Of a DNA stretch of 64,000 bases, positions 1 to 8,802 are shown piece after piece; position 1 is the stretch's first letter; each line of letters begins with the position of its first letter. The translations under genes and the position numbers were made by a program. Source of the DNA: Flavobacterium aquatile LMG 4008 = ATCC 11947 (GTDB taxonomy: Bacteria > Bacteroidota > Bacteroidia > Flavobacteriales > Flavobacteriaceae); the NCBI RefSeq assembly GCF_000757385.1, contig NZ_JRHH01000002.1, forward strand, positions 372,001 through 436,000. Direction: 5' to 3'. The notes below the pieces were generated by a model. The model had not been told where the DNA came from. It was given only the letters and a program-made list of their open reading frames with translations, and did no database searches.

Positions 1-1
1 T

Positions 2-166
2 AAAGCAGCAACTGTTTTTGATGCTCAAATTAGTTATGGTTTCCCTAAATTAAAATCAACTTTAAAAATAGGAGCAACTAATATAGCTGGAAAAGAATAC
101 AGACAAATTATTGGAGCTGGTTTAATCGGACAACAGTATTTTGCTTCATGGACAATTAATCCATAA
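2..166 (+). CDS. TonB-dependent receptor, C-terminal end (partial)
   Basis: An open frame enters from the left edge and stops at 164-166, giving the last 54 residues of a protein. The end (ATNIAGKEYRQIIGAG, then a strand rich in aromatic residues and a final TINP) looks like the last beta-strands of an outer-membrane TonB-dependent receptor or similar beta-barrel. The start and plug domain lie outside the window. The following SGNH-hydrolase lipoprotein gene begins 31 bases later on the same strand, so the two are probably co-transcribed. The substrate cannot be told from this fragment. Confidence 0.6.
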   Translation, partial: KAATVFDAQISYGFPKLKSTLKIGATNIAGKEYRQIIGAGLIGQQYFASWTINP

Positions 167-197
167 TTAAATCAAAATAACAAAACATTCAAGTATT

Positions 198-1736
198 ATG
201 ATAAAAAATATAAAATGGCTACTATTAGTTTCTTTAACTTTTGTAGCATGTAATAGTGATGATGATGTTACAACGGCACCAGATTCTACAGATGGTTTGC
301 CTTTAACTTCTGGTTCAGCAGACTTTTCTAAATATGTTGCTTTGGGAGATTCATTTGCGGCAGGTTTTAGTGATAATGCATTGTTTATGGAAGGTCAAAA
401 AGGTGCTTATCCAAATATAATAGCAAGTAGATTTGCTCTTGTAGGAGGAGGAGAATTTACAACTCCTTTTATGGCAGACAACATTGGAGGGCTTTTACTA
501 GGCGGAACTCAAGTATCTGGACCAAGATTATATTTTAATGGAGTTACTCCAGCCCCAGTAGCTGGCCCACCAACTACAGAAATTACAAATCATTTAACAG
601 GTAGTTTTAATAACATGGGTGTTCCAGGTGCTAAAAGTTTCCATTTGTTAGCGCCAGGATATGGAAATCCAGCTGGTGTAGCAATGGGAACTGCAAATCC
701 TTATTTTGCGAGATTTGCTTCTAGTACAACTTCTACAGTATTAGAAGATGCAATTGCTCAAAACCCAACTTTCTTTTCATTGTGGATTGGAGGAAACGAT
801 GAGTTAGGATATGCAACTTCTGGTGGTGATCCAAGTGTTAATCCATTAACTCCAACTGCAACTTTTGACGGTGCTTACAATGCTTTAGTTTCTCAACTTG
901 TAGCTGGCGGAAGAAAAGGAGTGGTTGCAAATTTGCCATACGTAACTACATTACCTTATTTTTACGTAATAAAATACAATCAACTAACTCAAGCTAATTT
1001 AACCGTTGCAGGTGCTAATCAAGTAAATACTTTAAACGCTCAACTATATGGTCCATTACATAATGCGTTGGCTTTTTTAGGTCAAGGTGATAGAATTAAT
1101 CTTCTTTCTACAACAGGGAATAATCCAATGTTAATGATTGATGAAAATTTGCCAAATTTAGCTACTTCTTTAACTGCTGTACTAGTTGGTGGTGGTTTAG
1201 ACGTTCCTACAGCTACAGCTTTAGGTCAAGTTTTTGGTCGTGCTAGACAAACATTACCAACAGATTTAATTTGTCTAAGTGCTTCAGCAAGAATAGGTCA
1301 AACTCCATCTGTAGCTGTTGACGGAGTTGCATCTCCATCTCCATTATTAAGTCAACTTGGAGTTACATTTCCTCTGCCAGACAGATATGTTTTATTGCCA
1401 AGTGAAGTTGATGAAATAAAAATCGCTACTGATGCATATAATCTTACAATTGAGAATGCTGCAACTGAAAACGGTTTGGCTTTTGTAGATGCAAAAACCA
1501 TTATGGATCAATTAGGAAGTGCGTCTGGTATTTCTGCAAATGGTTTTAATTTGACATCAGCTTTTGTTACTGGTGGAGCTTTTTCTCTTGATGGAGTTCA
1601 TCCAAGTCCAAGAGGTTATGCTTTAATTGCTAATAAATTCATCGAAGCAATAAATGCAAAATATGGTTCTAATTTAAAAGGTGTAGATTTAGGAAACTAT
1701 AGAATACTTTTCCCACAAAATCCAGCTAATTTTTAA
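198..1736 (+). CDS. SGNH/GDSL-family hydrolase lipoprotein
   Basis: A 512-aa exported lipoprotein. The N-terminus has a type II signal peptide ending in VAC, with the lipidated Cys at about residue 18 followed by an Asp run. The SGNH esterase/lipase blocks are visible: GDS with Ser52 (ALGDSFAAG), GGND with Asn200 and DGVH with Asp465 and His468, so the Ser-Asp-His triad is complete. At about 500 residues it is longer than minimal SGNH enzymes, with an insert between the Asn block and the C-terminal Asp-His block. It probably acts at the outer membrane on an ester substrate linked to the upstream receptor. That link is inference from position. Confidence 0.85.
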   Translation: MIKNIKWLLLVSLTFVACNSDDDVTTAPDSTDGLPLTSGSADFSKYVALGDSFAAGFSDNALFMEGQKGAYPNIIASRFALVGGGEFTTPFMADNIGGLLLGGTQVSGPRLYFNGVTPAPVAGPPTTEITNHLTGSFNNMGVPGAKSFHLLAPGYGNPAGVAMGTANPYFARFASSTTSTVLEDAIAQNPTFFSLWIGGNDELGYATSGGDPSVNPLTPTATFDGAYNALVSQLVAGGRKGVVANLPYVTTLPYFYVIKYNQLTQANLTVAGANQVNTLNAQLYGPLHNALAFLGQGDRINLLSTTGNNPMLMIDENLPNLATSLTAVLVGGGLDVPTATALGQVFGRARQTLPTDLICLSASARIGQTPSVAVDGVASPSPLLSQLGVTFPLPDRYVLLPSEVDEIKIATDAYNLTIENAATENGLAFVDAKTIMDQLGSASGISANGFNLTSAFVTGGAFSLDGVHPSPRGYALIANKFIEAINAKYGSNLKGVDLGNYRILFPQNPANF

Positions 1737-1756
1737 TAGAAAAATTATTTATTCAC

Positions 1757-1789
1757 AAAAAAACCATCTATGAAAATAGGTGGTTTTTT
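1757..1789 (+). terminator. Intrinsic terminator after the SGNH lipoprotein gene
   Basis: An A-run, the stem AACCATCTA / TAGGTGGTT around a short loop, and a T-run. It separates the receptor/SGNH unit from the atp genes. Confidence 0.8.
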
Positions 1790-1873
1790 GCTTTTAGAAT
1801 AGCTCATTATTGACATAATAGCTTCTAAATCAAAAAAAAATCAAAATTTGAATAAAAAAATAGCGTTTTATTG

Positions 1874-1903
1874 TTGATTTTCTATTTAGAAAATTTACCT
1901 TTG
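1874..1903 (+). promoter_or_regulatory. Promoter of atpD (TTG-N19-TACCTTTG)
   Basis: TTG at 1874-1876, a 19-bp spacer and TACCTTTG at 1896-1903 match the Bacteroidota primary-sigma consensus (-33 TTG, -7 TAnnTTTG). The atpD start codon lies about 60 bases downstream. Confidence 0.8.
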
Positions 1904-1961
1904 CACTCTGAAAAAAGACATCATTTTTTCATTTCTAAAACGCTATTAAATAAATACATAA

Positions 1962-3476
<1,515 letters not shown>

Positions 3477-3481
3477 TTTAG

Positions 3482-3546
3482 TGTTCAGTGTTCAGTCACA
3501 GTATTCAGTTACTAGCTATTCACTAATCACTATTCACTAATCACTA
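3482..3546. repeat. Short tandem repeats between atpD and atpC
   Basis: The spacer is made of related short units: GTTCAGT motifs on the left and two perfect copies of a 14-bp unit ATTCACTAATCACT at 3518-3531 and 3532-3545. No gene fits here. It reads as a minisatellite placed inside the atpD-atpC transcript. Confidence 0.8.
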
Positions 3547-3552
3547 AGAAAT

Positions 3553-3834
3553 ATGATTTTAGAAATAGTATCACCAGAAGCTACATTATTTAAAGGCGAA
3601 GTAACTTCGGTAACTTTACCAGGTGTTGACGGTTCGTTCCAAATACTGAACAACCACGCACCAATAGTTTCTATTTTAAAACAAGGAACAGTAAAAATCG
3701 CTGCTACAAGTTTTAAATTCGAGAAAGAAGTAGTAGAAAAGTTTACGAAAATAAACGACCAAAACTACACTCTTGAAATTTCTTCAGGAACTATCGAAAT
3801 GAAAGACAACAAAGTAATTGTTTTAGCCGACTAA
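3553..3834 (+). CDS. atpC: F1F0 ATP synthase subunit epsilon, short form
   Basis: The epsilon subunit (93 aa) of the F1 central stalk, coupling gamma rotation to catalysis. The N-terminal beta-sandwich is complete (LEIVSPEATLFKGEV, then LPGVDGSFQILNNHAPIVS). The C-terminal helical hairpin, which can inhibit ATP hydrolysis in the 130-140-aa proteins of other bacteria, is absent: the protein ends after the beta-sandwich at VIVLAD. The gene follows atpD after a 76-base repeat-rich spacer and ends at a strong terminator, so atpD-atpC form one unit. Confidence 0.95.
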   Translation: MILEIVSPEATLFKGEVTSVTLPGVDGSFQILNNHAPIVSILKQGTVKIAATSFKFEKEVVEKFTKINDQNYTLEISSGTIEMKDNKVIVLAD

Positions 3835-3853
3835 GACAATTCAAAATAAAACT

Positions 3854-3883
3854 AAAAAGCCAAGCAGTAATGTTTGGCTTTTT
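3854..3883 (+). terminator. Intrinsic terminator after atpC
   Basis: The stem AAAAAGCCAA / TTGGCTTTTT around a 10-base loop, ending in a T-run. Confidence 0.85.
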
Positions 3884-3897
3884 CATTTCAGTTTTAG

Positions 3898-4042
3898 AAG
3901 CTAATCCAGCTATACGTTGCAAGATTTTGCCATAAAAACAATTTTTCTACGGCGCAAAAAGAGCTTCCGTTGGTCGCTTTTTTACACCAAGAAAAATAAG
4001 TTTTTATAACAAAATGCTTTCCACTTCTATCTGGGCTAAAAT
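3898..4042 (+). repeat. Dispersed hairpin repeat, copy 1 (divergent)
   Basis: The left end AGCTAATCCAGCTATACGTT and the right end TTTCCACTTCTATCTGGG, running into CTAAAA, align with the ends of the copy at 60361-60443 (AGCTATTCCTGCTTTACGCT and TTTCCACTGCAATCAGGG). The middle differs. There is no coding potential. It lies between the convergent atpC and XRE genes. Confidence 0.65.
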
Positions 4043-4059
4043 CAGTGATGATAAGACTA

Positions 4060-4266
4060 TTATTCTTTTACAAATTCCATTATATCACCAGGTTGACATT
4101 CTAATATCTCGCAGATTAATTCCAAAGTAGAGAAGCGAATTCCTTTTGCTTTCCCTGTTTTTAATATAGAAATGTTAGCCGTAGTAATTCCAACATGTTC
4201 AGCCAATTCATTCGAACGCATCTTTCGTTTAGCTAACATTACATCTAAATTTATTATTATTGGCAT
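4060..4266 (-). CDS. Small XRE-family transcriptional regulator
   Basis: A 68-aa protein that is almost entirely a Cro/C1 helix-turn-helix (KMRSNELAEHVGITTANISILKTGK, then STLELICEILECQPGDI). It resembles the short YozG-type regulators that accompany DUF2975 membrane proteins, and the DUF2975 gene ends only 4 bases upstream, so the two are one operon. The likely role is to repress its own operon and others, with the membrane protein sensing or modulating. The signal is unknown. Confidence 0.85.
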   Translation of the reverse strand: MPIIINLDVMLAKRKMRSNELAEHVGITTANISILKTGKAKGIRFSTLELICEILECQPGDIMEFVKE

Positions 4267-4270
4267 AATC

Positions 4271-4783
4271 CTATATTATTAATTCACTTTCTTCTTTAAT
4301 ATTCATTGCAATCTTAAAAATCTCGCTAATTACCATGAAAAATAATCCAATACTTACAGAAATTAAGAACGAATCATAACTTCCAAAATCTATTGATAAA
4401 CCCACATTATTTCTTTCTACCATGTTATATATAAAGACAGAAACGTTACTTATTATAGAAGAAATAACAATTAGCTTTCCAATTAAATTAAATAATTTGA
4501 CAACTTCGGTTTTAAAAATTTCTCTCTTTTGAAATAATCCAACCACTTTTCGTAACAAATAAATACTATAAAGAAAAATTAATGCACTAACCACATTGAT
4601 AAATACAATGATTTTGGTAAAAGCGTTTTGATTTGGAATTTCCTGACCTTTAATTTTTACTGCAATATCCATATCAGAACTAAATAAATAAAAGGGTAAA
4701 AAAATTACAATTCCAATCGCAGCAATTAAAGAAAAGATCCAGAATAAATCCAATATCGTTTTCAAAATGTTCAGTTTTCTCAT
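4271..4783 (-). CDS. DUF2975-family membrane protein
   Basis: A 170-aa integral membrane protein with four predicted hydrophobic segments (about residues 12-32, 55-78, 100-122 and 138-160). The arrangement and its tight pairing with a short XRE regulator match the DUF2975 family. It is the first gene of a two-gene minus-strand operon with a recognisable promoter and a palindromic operator upstream. The biochemical function is unknown. Confidence 0.75.
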   Translation of the reverse strand: MRKLNILKTILDLFWIFSLIAAIGIVIFLPFYLFSSDMDIAVKIKGQEIPNQNAFTKIIVFINVVSALIFLYSIYLLRKVVGLFQKREIFKTEVVKLFNLIGKLIVISSIISNVSVFIYNMVERNNVGLSIDFGSYDSFLISVSIGLFFMVISEIFKIAMNIKEESELII

Positions 4784-4806
4784 GTTTTATGTTTTAAGAT
4801 TCCTGA

Positions 4807-4837
4807 CAAATATATAAAAATTATTGTAAAACAATAA
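4807..4837 (-). promoter_or_regulatory. Promoter and palindromic operator of the DUF2975-XRE operon
   Basis: Read on the minus strand there is a TATATTTG -7 box (4814-4807) with a TTG 17 bp upstream (4834-4832). A perfect inverted repeat TTATTGTAAAACAATAA (7+3+7) at 4821-4837 covers the spacer and the -33 element, a good position for repression by the XRE protein. The binding protein is inferred. Confidence 0.55.
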
Positions 4838-4891
4838 TAAATTATCAAAAAACAATTATTTATTAAAAATTTCTATTCCGTCAACTTTTTC

Positions 4892-4899
4892 TACATTTG
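4892..4899 (+). promoter_or_regulatory. -7 box TACATTTG just before bioF
   Basis: TACATTTG ends 6 bases before the bioF ATG, so transcription would begin at or almost at the start codon. No TTG sits at the usual distance upstream. Weak on its own. Confidence 0.4.
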
Positions 4900-4905
4900 T
4901 AAACT

Positions 4906-6063
4906 ATGAAGAACTTCCCAAAATCATTATCTCAAAAATTGCAACAACGTGAGCAAAATAACGCCTTACGTAAATTACCAGTTTTTAATAATTTAATAGA
5001 TTTTGCTTCCAATGACTACTTAGGTTTTGCGCGTTCGGAAGAGATTTTCAATCAAACGCACACTTATCTTTTAGAAAACGATATAAAAATTAACGGCGCA
5101 ACTGGTTCACGATTAATTTCTGGAAACCACAACTTATACCAAATCACAGAAGATTTTATTGCCAATTTCCACCAATCAGAAACTGCTTTAATTTTCAATT
5201 CGGGTTATGATGCCAATGTCGGATTCTTCAGTTCGGTTCCGCAACGAAACGATATTATTCTTTATGATGAATTATGTCACGCGTCAATCCGCGACGGAAT
5301 TCAAATGAGCAACGCGAAATCGTATAAATTTCAGCACAATGATTTTGAACAGTTAGAAAAAATAATTTGTAAGCAACTCGAAACCCGAAACCCGCAACTC
5401 GAAACTTTTTACATTGTCACAGAATCGGTCTTCTCAATGGATGGCGATTCACCAAATCTTGAAGAATTATCTATTCTTTGCGAAAAATACAATTGCCATT
5501 TAGTGGTTGACGAAGCGCACGCATTAGGAGTTTTTGGTGATTTCGGACAAGGATTAGTGCAAAGTCAAGCATTGCAAAATAAAATCTTCGCAACAATCAT
5601 GACTTTCGGGAAAGGATTGGGTTGCCACGGCGCAGCAATTTTAGGAAATCAAGAATTAAAAAACTATCTAGTAAATTTTGCACGAAGTTTCATCTACACA
5701 ACCGGACTTTCACCGCATTCAGTTGCTACAATTTTAATCGCCTATCAACATTTAGAAGCTGAAAGAGAAGCTATTCAAAATCTTAGAAATAACATCCAAT
5801 TCTTCAATCAAGAGAAATTGCAAATGGGTTTAAAGCCTCTTTTTGTGTACAGTAAATCGGCCATTCAATGCGCCATAATTCCAGGAAACGAAAAAGTAAA
5901 ATCAATTGCACATCAATTGCAAGAAAACGGATTTGATGTAAAAGCTATCCTTTCGCCAACCGTTCCCGAAGGTCAAGAGCGATTGCGTTTCTGTCTTCAT
6001 TCCTATAATTCTGAAAAAGAAATCTCGGAAGTTTTAAACTTGTTGGCTACCTTTGTTTTTTGA
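4906..6063 (+). CDS. bioF: 8-amino-7-oxononanoate synthase
   Basis: A PLP-dependent alpha-oxoamine synthase (385 aa) that condenses pimeloyl-ACP or -CoA with L-alanine to give KAPA, the first step of biotin ring assembly. Visible features are FASNDYLGFA near residue 35, the glycine-rich GATGSRLISGNH, the DEAHALGVFG segment (PLP Asp and His) and the Schiff-base Lys236 in TFGKGLGCHGA. It starts a run of biotin genes (bioF, bioD, bioA and a ketoacyl synthase). The N-terminus (LSQKLQQREQNNALRKL) aligns with other BioF proteins, which supports this start. Confidence 0.95.
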   Translation: MKNFPKSLSQKLQQREQNNALRKLPVFNNLIDFASNDYLGFARSEEIFNQTHTYLLENDIKINGATGSRLISGNHNLYQITEDFIANFHQSETALIFNSGYDANVGFFSSVPQRNDIILYDELCHASIRDGIQMSNAKSYKFQHNDFEQLEKIICKQLETRNPQLETFYIVTESVFSMDGDSPNLEELSILCEKYNCHLVVDEAHALGVFGDFGQGLVQSQALQNKIFATIMTFGKGLGCHGAAILGNQELKNYLVNFARSFIYTTGLSPHSVATILIAYQHLEAEREAIQNLRNNIQFFNQEKLQMGLKPLFVYSKSAIQCAIIPGNEKVKSIAHQLQENGFDVKAILSPTVPEGQERLRFCLHSYNSEKEISEVLNLLATFVF

Positions 6064-6065
6064 TT

Positions 6066-6236
6066 GTTTCGCGAAGATTCACAAAGTTTTTTCACGAAGA
6101 TTCTCAAAGTCTTTATGCAGATTTTCAATAAGTTTAGCGTATCTTCTTTTTTCTTTGTGAATCTTTGCGAAATTTTACTTAACGTTAACAGCAATTTTGT
6201 TTTTGTTTGAATTCTTTGCGAACTTTGCGGTAAAAT
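6066..6236. repeat. CTTTGTGAA-type repeat spacer between bioF and bioD
   Basis: The spacer holds an imperfect inverted repeat: TTCGCGAAGATTCACAAAG at 6068-6086 and its near complement CTTTGTGAATCTTTGCGAA at 6153-6171. Further CTTTGCG motifs follow before bioD. The same word recurs before bioA. No convincing gene lies here. Confidence 0.65.
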
Positions 6237-6242
6237 AATACT

Positions 6243-6860
6243 ATGAAACTATTCATCACAGGAATCGGCACCGATGTAGGCAAAACCATAACATCTGCCA
6301 TTATAACCCAAGCATTAGAAGCCGATTATTGGAAACCAGTTCAAGCAGGCGATTTAGACAATTCTGATAGTCATAAAATTCAACGCTATATTTCTAACGA
6401 TAAAACCGTTATTCACGAAAACAGCTATAAACTAAACACACCAGCAAGTCCGCATTTAGCTGCAAAACTTGACGGAATCACCATCGATTTAAAACGAATC
6501 ATCGAACCAAAAACTAAAAATTATCTTGTAATTGAAGGCGCAGGCGGATTATTAGTTCCATTAAACGACAACGATTCAATTATCGATTTAATTAAAGAGG
6601 ATTATAAAATAATTCTAGTTTCACGTCATTATCTCGGAAGTATCAACCACACTTTATTGTCATTTGAAATTTTAAAAAGTCGAAATTTAGAAGTTGCTGG
6701 CATCATTTTTTCTGGAGATGAAAACCAAGCTTCCGAAGAAATTATCCTCAATAAAACCAAAGCTAAATTCATAGGACGAATCGATGACGAACCTTATTTC
6801 GACCAAAATGTGATTCAATATTACGCCGATTTGTTTCGAGAAAATCTTCTAGCATTGTAG
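6243..6860 (+). CDS. bioD: Dethiobiotin synthetase
   Basis: ATP-dependent carboxylase (205 aa) that closes the ureido ring of dethiobiotin from DAPA and CO2. The N-terminal P-loop is GIGTDVGKT (Lys14), and the family signature VEGAGGLLVPLND is near residue 97. Length is normal. It follows bioF after a repeat-rich spacer and is joined to the next gene, a GNAT, by only 6 bases. Confidence 0.95.
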   Translation: MKLFITGIGTDVGKTITSAIITQALEADYWKPVQAGDLDNSDSHKIQRYISNDKTVIHENSYKLNTPASPHLAAKLDGITIDLKRIIEPKTKNYLVIEGAGGLLVPLNDNDSIIDLIKEDYKIILVSRHYLGSINHTLLSFEILKSRNLEVAGIIFSGDENQASEEIILNKTKAKFIGRIDDEPYFDQNVIQYYADLFRENLLAL

Positions 6861-6866
6861 CATTTA

Positions 6867-7322
6867 ATGAGAATAGAAAAAGCAAATAGCGACGACCATA
6901 AAATTCTAACAGAAATCACTAAAAAATCTAAAGCATTTTGGGGATATTCTGAGGAACAAATGGCTCAATGGGAAGATGTTCTCACAATTACCAAAGAATA
7001 TATCCAAACTAATTTTGCGTATAAACTGATAAAAGAAAATCAAGTAATTGGTTATTATTCTTATTTCAATACAGAAACATATATAGTAAAACTAGACAAC
7101 TTATTTTTACTTCCAGAGCATATTGGAAAAGGATTTGGAAACTATTTAATGGATGATTTTTTAAATCGAATAAAAGAAAATCGGGATATTAAAATAGTAA
7201 CACTTGACGCAGATCCAAACGCTGAAAAATTCTATCAAAAGTTTGGATTCACAACTATCGGACAACTTGAAACTTCAATCAAAAATAGATTTCTGCCCAT
7301 CATGGAACTGAAATTAATCTAA
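6867..7322 (+). CDS. GNAT-family N-acetyltransferase inside the biotin gene run
   Basis: A 151-aa single-domain GNAT. The acetyl-CoA binding motif A is visible (LDNLFLLPEHIGKGFGNYLM, with the HIGKGFG loop), followed by DADPNAEKFYQKFGF, the usual beta5-alpha4 region. The start is 6 bases after bioD, so it should be translated from the same transcript. GNATs are not part of the known biotin pathway. It may be a passenger or may modify an unknown substrate. Specificity cannot be read from sequence. Confidence 0.8.
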   Translation: MRIEKANSDDHKILTEITKKSKAFWGYSEEQMAQWEDVLTITKEYIQTNFAYKLIKENQVIGYYSYFNTETYIVKLDNLFLLPEHIGKGFGNYLMDDFLNRIKENRDIKIVTLDADPNAEKFYQKFGFTTIGQLETSIKNRFLPIMELKLI

Positions 7323-7334
7323 TGAAATTTATAT

Positions 7335-7380
7335 AACCTTTGTGAAACTCTGTGCCTTTCTCTGCGTATCTTTGTGTTAT
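7335..7380 (+). repeat. CTTTGTG-type repeat spacer with a promoter-like box before bioA
   Basis: The motifs CCTTTGTGAAACTCTGTG and CTCTGCGTATCTTTGTG relate it to the 6066-6236 spacer. It includes TATCTTTG at 7367-7374, an exact TAnnTTTG, 17 bases before the bioA start. A TTG at 7340-7342 lies 24 bp upstream, longer than usual. Confidence 0.5.
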
Positions 7381-7391
7381 AATTTTACGGC

Positions 7392-8663
7392 ATGAATTTA
7401 TCTGAAAGAGACAAAAAACACAACTGGCATCCTTACACACAACATAAAACTGCGCAAGATTTTCCTGCAATTGTAAAAGGAAAAGACGCACTTCTTTGGG
7501 ACGAAAACGGAAAAGAATACATCGATGCCATCGCATCTTGGTGGGTCAATCCATACGGACATTCCAACACAATTATTGCCGATGCTATTTACAAACAACT
7601 CACCACTTTAGAACACGTTTTGTTTGGCGGATTCACACACGATAAAGCCGTAGAATTATCAGAGAAATTGATGGAAATTCTACCATCCAATCAGCAGAAA
7701 ATCTTCTATTCCGATAATGGTTCGACAGCTGTTGAAATTGCTATAAAATCGGCTTTGCAATACAATTACAATAAAGGAATTAAAAAAACCAAAGTCATCG
7801 CTTTCGAAGACGCTTTTCACGGCGACACCTTTGGAGCAATGGCTGCTAGCGGAATATCCTTTTTTACAGAAGCCTTCAAAGGATCACTTTTAGAAGTTGT
7901 TCGCATTCCGGTTCCAACCTTTGGCAACGAAGAGAAAGCACTTCAAGTATTAGAAAATCTTGTAAAAACTAACGATTTTGCTGCATTTATTTTCGAACCA
8001 TTAGTCCTTGGGGCAGCAGGAATGGTGATGTACCAACCTGAAGTTTTAGACAAAATGATTGCCATTTGCAACCAAAATAATGTCTTCACAATTGCCGACG
8101 AAGTCATGACTGGTTTTGGCAAAACAGGTAAAACATTCGCCACAGATTATTTAGAAAACAAACCCGACATGATGTGCCTATCCAAAGCACTAACTGGAGG
8201 AACAATTCCAATGGCAATCACCACATTCACCCAAGAAATCTTCGACGGATTTTATGACGACGATACTAATAAAGCCTTGTTTCACGGACACACTTTTACC
8301 GCAAATCCTACAGGTTGCGCCGCAGCTTTGGCAAGTATCGATTTGTTGCACACCAACGAAATGCAAGACAATATCCAGCGAGTTCATCAATCGCATTTGA
8401 CATTTGAAACTAAGATAAAAAACCATCCAAAAGTAAAAACTACGCGCGTTCTCGGAGTGATATTTGCATTAGAAGTAAAAACTGACACCGCCGAAAGCTA
8501 TTACGGTACCATGCGCACCAAACTCTACAATTTCTTCATAGAAAACGGCGTAATTTTACGACCAGTAGGAAACATAATTTACATTTTACCGCCTTACATC
8601 ATCACCGAAAATCAGTTGCAAAAAGTCTATCAAACTATCGAAAATGCTCTAGAAATAGTTTAA
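7392..8663 (+). CDS. bioA: Adenosylmethionine-8-amino-7-oxononanoate aminotransferase
   Basis: A class-III PLP aminotransferase (423 aa) that converts KAPA to DAPA with S-adenosylmethionine as amino donor. Visible features are HNWHPYTQ near the N-terminus, ASWWVNPYGH (BioA-specific Trp pair), the SDNGSTAVEIAIK phosphate-binding segment, IADEVMTGFGKTG with the PLP Asp, and Schiff-base Lys265 in CLSKALTGGTIPMA. Length is typical. It lies between the GNAT and the ketoacyl synthase. Confidence 0.95.
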   Translation: MNLSERDKKHNWHPYTQHKTAQDFPAIVKGKDALLWDENGKEYIDAIASWWVNPYGHSNTIIADAIYKQLTTLEHVLFGGFTHDKAVELSEKLMEILPSNQQKIFYSDNGSTAVEIAIKSALQYNYNKGIKKTKVIAFEDAFHGDTFGAMAASGISFFTEAFKGSLLEVVRIPVPTFGNEEKALQVLENLVKTNDFAAFIFEPLVLGAAGMVMYQPEVLDKMIAICNQNNVFTIADEVMTGFGKTGKTFATDYLENKPDMMCLSKALTGGTIPMAITTFTQEIFDGFYDDDTNKALFHGHTFTANPTGCAAALASIDLLHTNEMQDNIQRVHQSHLTFETKIKNHPKVKTTRVLGVIFALEVKTDTAESYYGTMRTKLYNFFIENGVILRPVGNIIYILPPYIITENQLQKVYQTIENALEIV

Positions 8664-8670
8664 TTTTGTA

Positions 8671-8784
8671 GCGAATCGCTTGGGCTTTATCAGCAATCCA
8701 TTTTCCTGCCGCAGGAACTCGCTTTGCCATTTTTTAAAGAAAAAAATGCCAAGAGCTCAAACAATTCCAGCGTCAGGGCTAAAC
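8671..8784 (+). repeat. Dispersed hairpin repeat, copy 2, upstream of the ketoacyl synthase
   Basis: It contains TCGCTTGGGCTTTATCAG, then TTTTCCTGC, a hairpin core CATTTTTTAAAGAAAAAAATG and a right end GTCAGGGCTAAA. These match, in order, the copies at 60361-60443 and (inverted) 28933-29035. It starts 8 bases after the bioA stop. The open frame running through it encodes non-homologous residues and should not be part of the next protein. Confidence 0.75.
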
Positions 8785-8802
8785 GATAAACTATTAGAAC
8801 TT

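Noticed and set aside
6003..6194. 63-aa minus-strand frame over the end of bioF and the repeat spacer
   Set aside because: Mostly the CTTTGTGAA repeat read backwards, overlapping a certain gene.
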